Source: CAWGUU01 sp963825765
GTDB taxonomy: Bacteria; Actinomycetota; Acidimicrobiia; Acidimicrobiales; AC-14
Assembly: GCA_963825765.1 (NCBI GenBank)
Contig: CAWGUU010000003.1
Coordinates: 496,001 to 560,000, forward strand
Length of the DNA: 64,000 bases
Direction of reading: 5' to 3'
The notes below the pieces were generated by a model that was not told the origin of the DNA, made no database searches, and saw nothing but the letters and a program-made list of their open reading frames with translations. Below are positions 54,205 to 60,675 of this stretch, one piece after another. How positions within the stretch are numbered: the stretch's first letter is position 1; each line of letters starts with the position of its first letter. A program made the position numbers and the translations under genes.

Positions 54205-54220
54205 CCACGAGATAGCCCGT
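54205..54220 (-). promoter_or_regulatory. NrdR box, upstream copy
   Basis: ACGGGCTATCTCGTGG, a weaker match (about 10 of 16) but exactly 31 bp from the first box, the spacing (about three helical turns) expected for paired NrdR sites. It overlaps the predicted transcription start of nrdJ. Confidence 0.5.
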
Positions 54221-54222
54221 TA

Positions 54223-54252
54223 ATTGTACGGTTGTAATTTCAGGGGTGTCAA
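54223..54252 (-). promoter_or_regulatory. Sigma-70-type promoter of nrdJ
   Basis: TTGACA (54247-54252), 18-bp spacer, TACAAT (54223-54228); the best consensus promoter in the window. The predicted start, near 54216, lies inside the upstream NrdR box. The 338-bp spacer 54119-54456 also holds a 51-nt repeat but no gene, and I saw no cobalamin riboswitch. Confidence 0.8.
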
Positions 54253-54379
54253 GCCTTCCGGAACCCGGAGACGCAGGTCAGAGGCTTCTTTTGCAAACGC
54301 TCGCACCGACCGCCTGTGGATCGATAGACCCGGCTCCTGTGGATTCGATGGGACACAGCCGTGGGACGGGACGCCGCGC

Positions 54380-54430
54380 GAACTGGGGCGGCCTACCCGC
54401 GTATGGCGCGGTTGTGTGGCCCCGGTTCGG
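54380..54430. repeat. 51-nt palindromic repeat, copy 4
   Basis: Begins GAACTGGGGCGGCC, ends GGCCCCGGTTCGG, with centre CGCGTATGGCGCGG. GGGGC/GCCCC arm subtype as in copy 2. Lies between the nrdJ promoter and the end of nrdR. Confidence 0.85.
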
Positions 54431-54456
54431 TGATGGGGCCGCCGGCGTTCCGGGGC

Positions 54457-54945
54457 TCAGCCCTCGGCGGGGCCGGGGCCCTCGGAGCCGGGGGGATCGC
54501 CCTGGGCCAGCAGCAGGACCTCCCGCTGGAAGTCGCCGGGGTCGTCGAAGACCTTGTAGACGCTGGCGAACCTGACGTAGGCCACCTCGTCGAGGCGCCG
54601 GAGCTGCTGCAGCACCATGCCGCCGAGCTCGGCGCTGGTGACCTCGAGGCCGTGGAGCCGGGCCTGCTCCTCGATCTGGCCGGCGACCGCCTCCAGGTCG
54701 CCGGGGGCGACGGGACGGTTCTTGGCCGCCGCCCGCATGCCGGCCACCAGCTTGGCCTTGTCGAACGGTTCGGCCGAGCCCGACCGCTTGCGCACGAGGA
54801 GGGGCGCCTCCTCGGCCCGCTCGAAGGTGGTGAACCGGTGCCCGCACGAGAGGCATTCACGGCGGCGGCGGATGGCGTCGCCGTCGTCGGCGGTGCGCGA
54901 GTCGACGACCTTGTCGTCGAGGTTGGCGCAGGCCGGGCACCTCAC
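54457..54945 (-). CDS. nrdR: Transcriptional repressor NrdR
   Basis: 162 residues from GTG 54943-54945. Zinc ribbon MRCPACANLDDKVVDSRTAD ... RECLSCGHRFTTFER and an ATP-cone domain (PLLVRKRSGSAEPFDKAKLVAGM; LHGLEVTSAELGGMVLQQLR). It senses (d)ATP and represses reductase genes, here presumably nrdJ. The start is supported by TACCGT 6 nt upstream with no Shine-Dalgarno. Confidence 0.96.
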   Translation of the reverse strand: MRCPACANLDDKVVDSRTADDGDAIRRRRECLSCGHRFTTFERAEEAPLLVRKRSGSAEPFDKAKLVAGMRAAAKNRPVAPGDLEAVAGQIEEQARLHGLEVTSAELGGMVLQQLRRLDEVAYVRFASVYKVFDDPGDFQREVLLLAQGDPPGSEGPGPAEG

Positions 54946-54951
54946 GCCCCG

Positions 54952-54957
54952 ACGGTA
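54952..54957 (-). promoter_or_regulatory. -10 of a leaderless promoter for nrdR
   Basis: TACCGT, 6 nt (CGGGGC), GTG at 54943-54945. Confidence 0.6.
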
Positions 54958-55013
54958 ACCCGCTCCGCGACGCAACGAGCCCGCCTCCTGCACGGCCGGG
55001 CAGACCGCCAGGG

Positions 55014-55529
55014 TCAGGCCCGGAGGGGCAGGCGGATCGGCTCGCCGACGACGAGCGTCGCCCCGCCGTGCTCGGCGACCAGGCGGTCGACGACAGGCCG
55101 CACGTCGCCCTCGGGCTCGACCTCTCGGGCGATGCTCCAGAACGTGTCGCCCGGCTGCACCACGTAGGTGCGGCCGGCGTCGGCCGGGAGCGGGCGCTCG
55201 GGGGCGGTGAGGGAGCCACCCCCGAGCGCACCCAGCACGATCGTGGCCAGCGCCGACACGGCGACGACCGCACCGGCGGCCAGGGCCCGCCGCCGGCGAT
55301 AGGTGCTGGGCGACAGCGGCCGGACCCGGGGCGGGCTCAGTGGCAGAGCCACGGCCGCCGCCGAAGACGAGTGCAGGTTGGCCGACGAGTGCGGGTGGGC
55401 CGGCATCTTGCCGGACGGCCGAGAACGCGGCGGACGCAGCGTCCCGACCGGCGCCGACGGGACGGCGGTGAGAGTGCCGCGGCCGGGCCTTCGGGAGACG
55501 GGCCGGGTCCTGCTGTCGACCGCAAGCAT
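55014..55529 (-). CDS. LysM-domain membrane protein, SOS-linked (ChiZ/YneA-like)
   Basis: 171 residues from ATG 55527-55529 behind AGGAGG. A basic, Ser/Pro-rich cytoplasmic N-terminus (about 85 residues), one membrane helix (ALAAGAVVAVSALATIVLGAL) and a C-terminal LysM peptidoglycan-binding domain (TYVVQPGDTFWSIAREVEPEG). The place, divergent from lexA across a cluster of SOS boxes and next to nrdR, matches mycobacterial Rv2719c and Corynebacterium DivS, which halt division after DNA damage. That role is inferred from position and domain. Confidence 0.88.
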   Translation of the reverse strand: MLAVDSRTRPVSRRPGRGTLTAVPSAPVGTLRPPRSRPSGKMPAHPHSSANLHSSSAAAVALPLSPPRVRPLSPSTYRRRRALAAGAVVAVSALATIVLGALGGGSLTAPERPLPADAGRTYVVQPGDTFWSIAREVEPEGDVRPVVDRLVAEHGGATLVVGEPIRLPLRA

Positions 55530-55561
55530 CTGGTTCGCCCTCCTGACGATTGGCAACGGCC

Positions 55562-55573
55562 GAACGTGTGTTC
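55562..55573. promoter_or_regulatory. SOS (LexA) box 1
   Basis: GAACgtgtGTTC, a perfect actinobacterial LexA core, 33 bp upstream of the LysM gene start. Confidence 0.9.
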
Positions 55574-55597
55574 GGAACTGGTCGTTCAGTACACCAC

Positions 55598-55609
55598 GAA
55601 CGTCTGTTC
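55598..55609. promoter_or_regulatory. SOS (LexA) box 2
   Basis: GAACgtctGTTC, a perfect core. Confidence 0.9.
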
Positions 55610-55625
55610 CCGTCAAGCCGCAATC

Positions 55626-55637
55626 GAACACAAGTTT
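55626..55637. promoter_or_regulatory. SOS (LexA) box 3, one mismatch
   Basis: GAACacaaGTTT, one change from GAACnnnnGTTC. Confidence 0.65.
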
Positions 55638-55640
55638 GGC

Positions 55641-55652
55641 GAACACACGTTT
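55641..55652. promoter_or_regulatory. SOS (LexA) box 4, one mismatch
   Basis: GAACacacGTTT, 15 bp from box 3. Confidence 0.65.
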
Positions 55653-55654
55653 GC

Positions 55655-55666
55655 GAACAGATGTTT
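55655..55666. promoter_or_regulatory. SOS (LexA) box 5, one mismatch
   Basis: GAACagatGTTT, 14 bp from box 4. Confidence 0.65.
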
Positions 55667-55699
55667 GTATCCGTCACCGCCACTTGCTACAGTCGGGAC

Positions 55700-55711
55700 G
55701 AACACGCGTTC
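55700..55711. promoter_or_regulatory. SOS (LexA) box 6 at the lexA promoter
   Basis: GAACacgcGTTC, a perfect core lying just after a TACAGT -10-like hexamer, at the likely lexA transcription start. Confidence 0.9.
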
Positions 55712-55790
55712 GGCACCCGCCGCCGACAACAGTCGATCGGCGGGGCACCAAGCCGGGCGCCCGACCTCGTCACCGACGAAAGGAGCAGGC

Positions 55791-56429
55791 GTGACCGATC
55801 CCACGCTCACCGAGCGCCAGCAGGGGATCCTCGACTGCATCGTGTCGTACACGCGCGACCGCGGCTACCCGCCGTCGGTGCGCGAGATCGGCGAGGCGGT
55901 GGGGCTGACGTCCACGTCCACCGTGCACGCCCACCTGGCCAGCCTCCAGCGCCTCGGCTACCTCCGGCGCGACCCCACCAAGCCGCGGGCCATCGAGGTC
56001 AGGTCCGACCACGACTCCACCACGCCGGCGGCGGAGCTGCGGCCGACGCGCCACATCCCGCTGGTGGGCGACGTGGCCGCCGGCACCGACGTGCTGGCCC
56101 AGGAGAACGTCGAGGAGCTGCTCCCCCTGCCGGCCGACTTCACCGGCGACGGCCAGCTGTTCATGCTCCGGGTGCGGGGCGAGTCGATGACGGGGGCGGG
56201 CATTCTCCCCGGCGACTACGTGGTCGTCCGCCAGCAGCCCGACGCCAACCAGGGCGATCTGGTGGTCGCCGGCATCCCCGGTGAGGAGGCCACGGTCAAG
56301 ACGTTCACCCGGCGCAACGGCAAGGTGGTCCTCCTCCCTTCCAACCCCGACTTCGAGCCCATCGAGCTGGACGCCGCCGACGTTGCCCTCTACGGAAAGG
56401 TGGTCACCGTCGTCCGGCCTGTCCGATAG
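55791..56429 (+). CDS. lexA: LexA repressor
   Basis: 212 residues from GTG 55791 with AAAGGAG upstream. N-terminal winged helix (LTERQQGILDCIVSYTRDRGYPPSVREIGEAVGL; TSTSTVHAHLASLQRLGYL), autocleavage bond Ala97-Gly98 in DVAAGTDV, and catalytic Ser132 (RGESMTGAGI) and Lys170 (ATVKTFTRR). It represses SOS genes until RecA filaments trigger self-cleavage. Its last 26 bases overlap the 3' end of the convergent subtilisin gene. Confidence 0.97.
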   Translation: MTDPTLTERQQGILDCIVSYTRDRGYPPSVREIGEAVGLTSTSTVHAHLASLQRLGYLRRDPTKPRAIEVRSDHDSTTPAAELRPTRHIPLVGDVAAGTDVLAQENVEELLPLPADFTGDGQLFMLRVRGESMTGAGILPGDYVVVRQQPDANQGDLVVAGIPGEEATVKTFTRRNGKVVLLPSNPDFEPIELDAADVALYGKVVTVVRPVR

Positions 56430-57732
56430 GCAACGAAGCCAGCCGTCGCTGGGCCGCCACCCCGGCCAGGGCACCACCCACGGCGAGTAGCAGCAGCGCG
56501 GCCACGCCGGTGGCGAAGGGGTCGACCGTGTCCGAGCCCGACGAGAGACCGCCTCCTGGGCCCGCCGCCAGGCCGGTGGGGATGACGTCCGAGCCCGTGG
56601 GCGGCGGGGGCGAGGTCGTGCTGGTGGTCGACGTCGACGTGGTCGTCGACGAGGTCGGCGGCACCGTCGTGTCGGCACGAGACCGGGCGGTGGTCGCAGG
56701 CGCTTCCTCCGGAGCATCCGTGTCAGCCGCCAACGGTCCGGCGCCGGTGGCCGCGGCAAGGTTGAGCCGTCCCTGGCAGCCGGCGCCGCAGGGCACCTTG
56801 TCGGCGGTCGCCAGCAGGCGGGCCACCGCCGCCGACGGGCTCAGGCCCTGGGCCAGCAGCAAGGCGATGGATGCGGACACGTGGGGCGCCGCCATCGAGG
56901 TCCCCGCCGACGACGCGTAGGCTCCTCCGCCGGCCGTCGAGATGACGTTGTTGTCCGGACCGGGGACGCCCGCGCCTCCGGGGGCCACGATGCCCCACTT
57001 TGCGGTGCCGATCGGGCTGGAGTAGCCGGCCACCGCTCCGGAGCGGTCGGTGGCGCCCACCACGATGGCGTTGAGGTTGCCGTAGTTCTGGCTCCCGAGG
57101 CCCCCGGACCCGTAGTTGCCGGACGCCAGCACGGGCACCGCGCCCTTGCTCCAGGCGTAGTCGATGGCCGCCCGAAGGGGCGTGCCCTGGACGCTGTTGA
57201 GCGTGAAGTTGGGATCGCCCAGGCTGAGGTTGACCACCCTGGCCCCGTGGTCCACGACCCAGCGGATGCCCAGGCTGACGTCCTCGGCCCGGCCCTCGCC
57301 GTTGGGGGCCAACACGCGGGCCACGACCACCCGGGTGTCGGGGGCCACCGCCGCCACTCCCAAGCCGTTGCCGGTGGCGGCGGCGACGACGCCGACCACC
57401 AGGGTCCCGTGGCCGGCGGGATCGCTCGAGGCGGCCCCATCGGCACAGACGGGGCGGCCCACGCAGTCGGCGGTGAGCGCCACCTTGCCGACCAGGTCGG
57501 GATGGGACGCGGCCACGCCGGTGTCGACGATGCCGATGGTGACGCCCGCCCCCCGGGTCACCTGCCAGGCCTGGGGTGCTCCGATCTGTTGCAGGGCCCA
57601 TTGCCGGTCGAAGAACGGGTCGTCGCTGGCCGAGGCCGGGCCCGCCGACACCACCATGCCGGCGCCGAGCGCGAGGACGAGCCCCGTGACGACGGAGAAC
57701 CTCTGAACACGTCCGAGCTGAAACCAGTCCAC
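56404..57732 (-). CDS. Secreted, membrane-anchored subtilisin-like (S8) serine protease
   Basis: 442 residues from GTG 57730-57732. Signal peptide (FSVVTGLVLALGAGMVVSAGPASA), catalytic Asp in IGIVDTGVAASHPDL, His in DPAGHGTLVVGVVAA, Ser in ASSAGTSMAAPHVSAS and oxyanion Asn in PVLASGNYG. A Thr/Ser/Pro-rich stalk (TTSTSTTSTTSPPPPT) leads to a C-terminal membrane helix (VAALLLLAVGGALAGVA). The layout resembles type VII mycosins, but no ESX genes are present. It follows dapE by 9 bp and may share its transcript. Confidence 0.93.
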   Translation of the reverse strand: MDWFQLGRVQRFSVVTGLVLALGAGMVVSAGPASASDDPFFDRQWALQQIGAPQAWQVTRGAGVTIGIVDTGVAASHPDLVGKVALTADCVGRPVCADGAASSDPAGHGTLVVGVVAAATGNGLGVAAVAPDTRVVVARVLAPNGEGRAEDVSLGIRWVVDHGARVVNLSLGDPNFTLNSVQGTPLRAAIDYAWSKGAVPVLASGNYGSGGLGSQNYGNLNAIVVGATDRSGAVAGYSSPIGTAKWGIVAPGGAGVPGPDNNVISTAGGGAYASSAGTSMAAPHVSASIALLLAQGLSPSAAVARLLATADKVPCGAGCQGRLNLAAATGAGPLAADTDAPEEAPATTARSRADTTVPPTSSTTTSTSTTSTTSPPPPTGSDVIPTGLAAGPGGGLSSGSDTVDPFATGVAALLLLAVGGALAGVAAQRRLASLPIGQAGRR

Positions 57733-57741
57733 GCCATGCTG

Positions 57742-58794
57742 TTAATCGGCTCCTGTGAGAAGCGACTTGAGGACGGCGTGCACGGTCTCCAGCTCGCCGC
57801 GGGTCACCCGCTCGTCGGCGCTGTGGGCCACGTTGGGGTCGCCGGGCCCGTAGTTGGTGGCCGGCATCCCCCGCGCCGAGAACCTGGCCACGTCCGTCCA
57901 TCCCAGCTTGGCCCGGGCCTCCCCGCCACTTGCGGCGACGAGCGAGCGCAGTACGGGGTGCGACAGCGAGGGCTTGGCCGACGGGGCGACGTCGACGACC
58001 TCGAACTCGTCGACCTCGCCGATCAGCTCCCGCACCGCCGCCGCCGCCTCCTCGACGGTGCGGTCGGGCGCGAACCGGTGGTTCACCATGATGGTGGCCG
58101 AGTCGGGCACGACGTTGGACGCCACCCCGCCCTCGATGTCGACGACCTGGAGCCCCTCGCGGTACACGCAGCCCTCGACCTCGACCTGGCGTTCCTGGAA
58201 CGAGGCCACCGCCGTCAAAACCGGCGCCAGCCGGTGGATGGCGTTGCGCCCCAGCCACCCCCGGGCCGTGTGGGCCCGGCGACCGGTCATGGTGACGCGG
58301 ATGCGCATCGTCCCCTGGCACCCGGCCTCGACGACCGAGCCGGTGGGCTCGGCCAGCAGGGCGGCATCGCCGGCGAGCAGGTCGGGTCGCTCGCCGAACA
58401 GGCGCTCGATGCCGTTGTACCTGCTGTCGATCTCCTCGCACTCGTAGAAGACGTAGGTGACGTCGAACACCGGCTCGGCCACGGTGGTGGCCAGCTCCAG
58501 GAGGACGGCCACCCCGCCCTTCATGTCGCACGAGCCGAGGCCCCACAGCACGTCGCCGTCGACGCGGGCCCGCTCGTTCCCGTTGGCGGGGACGGTGTCG
58601 GTGTGGCCGGCCAGCACCAGCCGCTGCGACCGGCCCAGGTGGGTGCGGGCCACCAGGTTCTCGCCGATCCGGGTGACCTCGAGCCACGGCGTCCCGGCCA
58701 GCCGCAGCGCCAGGGCGTCGGTGATGTCACGCTCGTTGTGGCTGACCGACGGGATGTCGACGAGGGCGGCGGTCAGCTCGACCAGGTCCGTCAT
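57742..58794 (-). CDS. dapE: Succinyl-diaminopimelate desuccinylase
   Basis: 350 residues from ATG 58792-58794. M20 metallopeptidase: LVLAGHTDTVPANGN (His, Asp), GLGSCDMKGGVAVLL (bridging Asp), FYECEEIDSRYNG (Glu), LAEPTGSVVEAGCQG, and a terminal His in NVAHSADERVTRGE. It hydrolyses N-succinyl-LL-DAP in lysine/peptidoglycan synthesis. Paired with dapD, 16 bp apart, so this organism uses the succinylase branch. Confidence 0.95.
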   Translation of the reverse strand: MTDLVELTAALVDIPSVSHNERDITDALALRLAGTPWLEVTRIGENLVARTHLGRSQRLVLAGHTDTVPANGNERARVDGDVLWGLGSCDMKGGVAVLLELATTVAEPVFDVTYVFYECEEIDSRYNGIERLFGERPDLLAGDAALLAEPTGSVVEAGCQGTMRIRVTMTGRRAHTARGWLGRNAIHRLAPVLTAVASFQERQVEVEGCVYREGLQVVDIEGGVASNVVPDSATIMVNHRFAPDRTVEEAAAAVRELIGEVDEFEVVDVAPSAKPSLSHPVLRSLVAASGGEARAKLGWTDVARFSARGMPATNYGPGDPNVAHSADERVTRGELETVHAVLKSLLTGAD

Positions 58795-58810
58795 ACAAGC
58801 ACCGCAGGCA

Positions 58811-59644
58811 TCACGCGCCGGCCACGCCGTGCTGGCGGAGCAGGCTCTCCAGCTTGGACTTGTCGTGGCGGCCGCCCTCGGGGAGGTGCTTGATGACGAG
58901 GGCGCAGGGCAGGCCGAACTCGCCACCGGCGTACTTGCGGGGCCGGGTGGCGGTGACCACCACGCACCACGGCGGCACCACGCCCCGCCCCAGCTCGTCG
59001 CCCGTCTCGGCGTCGATCACCGGAATGGTGTCCGAGAGGATCAGCCCCGCCCCGAGCACCGACCCCCGCCCCACCCGGGCCCCCTGCACCACCATGCAGC
59101 GGCTGCCGATGAGGCAGTCGTCGCCGATGATCACCGGCGCGGCCTGGGGCGGCTCGAGCACGCCGCCGATGCCGACCCCGCCCGACAGGTGGACGTTGGC
59201 CCCGACCTGGGCGCACGAGCCCACCGTCGCCCACGTGTCGACCATGGTGTTGGCGCCCACCCGGGCGCCGATGTTGACGTAGCTCGGCATCAGCACCACG
59301 CCCCGCTCCAGGAACGACCCCCAGCGGGCGGACGCGCCCGGCACGACCCGGACTCCGCTGGCCGCGTAGCCCCGCTTGAGCGGGATGCGGTCGGCGAACT
59401 CGAAGGGCCCGAGCTCCATGGTCTGCATGTCGAGCAGGCGGAACAGCAGCAGGATGGCCTGCTTCAGCCACACGTTGACGGTGACCTCTCCGGTGTCGGG
59501 GTCGACGTCGGCGGCCCTCGCCTCGCCGCTGTCCAGCAGCCCCACCGCCTCCTGGACGACGGCGAGGGCGTCCCCGTCGGCAGGGGACAACTCCGCCCGG
59601 CGCTCCCACAACTCCTCGATCCGCTGTCTCAGGTCGGCCGTCAC
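58811..59644 (-). CDS. dapD: Tetrahydrodipicolinate N-succinyltransferase
   Basis: 277 residues from GTG 59642-59644. C-terminal left-handed beta-helix hexapeptides (VNIGARVGANTMVDTWATVGSCAQVG; GVLEPPQAAPVIIGDDCLIG; CMVVQGARVGRGSVLGAG) typical of DapD of the actinobacterial type. It transfers succinyl from CoA. TACCTT lies exactly 6 nt before the GTG. Confidence 0.95.
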   Translation of the reverse strand: MTADLRQRIEELWERRAELSPADGDALAVVQEAVGLLDSGEARAADVDPDTGEVTVNVWLKQAILLLFRLLDMQTMELGPFEFADRIPLKRGYAASGVRVVPGASARWGSFLERGVVLMPSYVNIGARVGANTMVDTWATVGSCAQVGANVHLSGGVGIGGVLEPPQAAPVIIGDDCLIGSRCMVVQGARVGRGSVLGAGLILSDTIPVIDAETGDELGRGVVPPWCVVVTATRPRKYAGGEFGLPCALVIKHLPEGGRHDKSKLESLLRQHGVAGA

Positions 59645-59650
59645 GGTGAC

Positions 59651-59656
59651 AAGGTA
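59651..59656 (-). promoter_or_regulatory. -10 of a leaderless promoter for dapD
   Basis: TACCTT, 6 nt (GTCACC), GTG at 59642-59644. The divergent lipoprotein gene starts only 5 bp further on, so the two promoters overlap. Confidence 0.6.
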
Positions 59657-59661
59657 CCCGG

Positions 59662-60645
59662 GTGCGCCGACCGTCCCCCCGGGCCTCCGCCCTCGCCGTC
59701 ACCCTCGCCGTCACCCTCGCCGTCGCCCTCGGCCTGGCCCTGGCCGGTTGCGGCGGCTCGTCTGGCGACACCCCCGGCCCGACCACCACGGCTCCGGCGC
59801 CCGGCACCTACGGCCCGCCGGTGCGGCTGGGCGACGTCGCCGACGACCTGGTGACCGAGAGCAGTGGCGTCGTCGCCTCCCGCGCCAACCCCGGGCGGCT
59901 GTGGACGCACAACGACTCCGACGACGGGCCCGTCCTCTACTGCCTCGAGCGGGACGGCCGGTCGTGCGGGCGGTGGCAGGTCTCCGGCGCCCAGGCCCGG
60001 GACTGGGAGGACATCGCCGCCGGGCCGGGACCTCGCCCCGGCCAGGACTACCTCTACGTGGGCGACATCGGCGACAACCTCAGGGACCAGGGCAAGCTGG
60101 TGATCTACAGGGTGCCCGAGCCCGAGCTGGCCGACCCGCCGGCGGCGACCGGTGAGACGGCACCCGCCGAGGCCATACGCCTGCGCTACGAGGACGGGCC
60201 CCACGACGCCGAGACGCTGATGGTGCATCCCACGACCGGCGACATCTACGTCGTCACCAAGGACATCCCCGCGGAGGTCTACAAGGCGGCGCCGGGGGCC
60301 TCCACCCTCACCCGCGTCACGACCCTGCAGCTGGGCACGCCCGGGTGGGTCACCGGCGGGGACATCTCTCCCGACGGCCGGCGGGTGATCCTCTGCACCC
60401 TGGCGACGGGGGTCGAGCTGGCCCTGCCCGACACGCCGGACACATCAGGCACATCAGGCACCGACACATCGGGCCCCGACACTGCAGTCATCGGCTTCGA
60501 CGAGATCTGGGCCCAGCCGCCGAGCACGGTGATCCTGCCCCGGCGGGCCCAAGGTGAGGCCATCGCCTACCGGCTGGACGGGAACGCCGTGATCACCACC
60601 AGCGAGCTGTCGCACAGCCCGCTCCACGAGGTCCCCCGCCACTGA
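59662..60645 (+). CDS. Lipoprotein with beta-propeller-like body
   Basis: 327 residues from GTG 59662. The signal peptide core is encoded by a GCCGTCACCCTC-type DNA repeat (ALAVTLAVTLAVALGLALAGC), ending in a lipobox. The body has blade-like segments (ESSGVVASRANPGRLWTHNDSDD; YLYVGDIGDNLRDQGKLVIYRVPEP; HDAETLMVHPTTGDIYVVTKD), as in SdiA-regulated/NHL-like propellers. The function is unknown. Convergent with the coiled-coil gene 30 bp away. Confidence 0.82.
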   Translation: MRRPSPRASALAVTLAVTLAVALGLALAGCGGSSGDTPGPTTTAPAPGTYGPPVRLGDVADDLVTESSGVVASRANPGRLWTHNDSDDGPVLYCLERDGRSCGRWQVSGAQARDWEDIAAGPGPRPGQDYLYVGDIGDNLRDQGKLVIYRVPEPELADPPAATGETAPAEAIRLRYEDGPHDAETLMVHPTTGDIYVVTKDIPAEVYKAAPGASTLTRVTTLQLGTPGWVTGGDISPDGRRVILCTLATGVELALPDTPDTSGTSGTDTSGPDTAVIGFDEIWAQPPSTVILPRRAQGEAIAYRLDGNAVITTSELSHSPLHEVPRH

Positions 60646-60675
60646 CCGCTGTCACACGTGGGGACAGTGCCGCCA

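Noticed and set aside
25037..54430. Near 10-kb periodicity of the 51-nt repeats as a chromosome-organising signal
   Set aside because: Four points are too few. None was found at about 5 or 15 kb, where a regular series would predict them. Kept only as a remark.
54119..54456. Cobalamin riboswitch before the B12-dependent reductase
   Set aside because: I could not find the conserved B12-box or a four-way junction. NrdR boxes and a consensus promoter explain the region.
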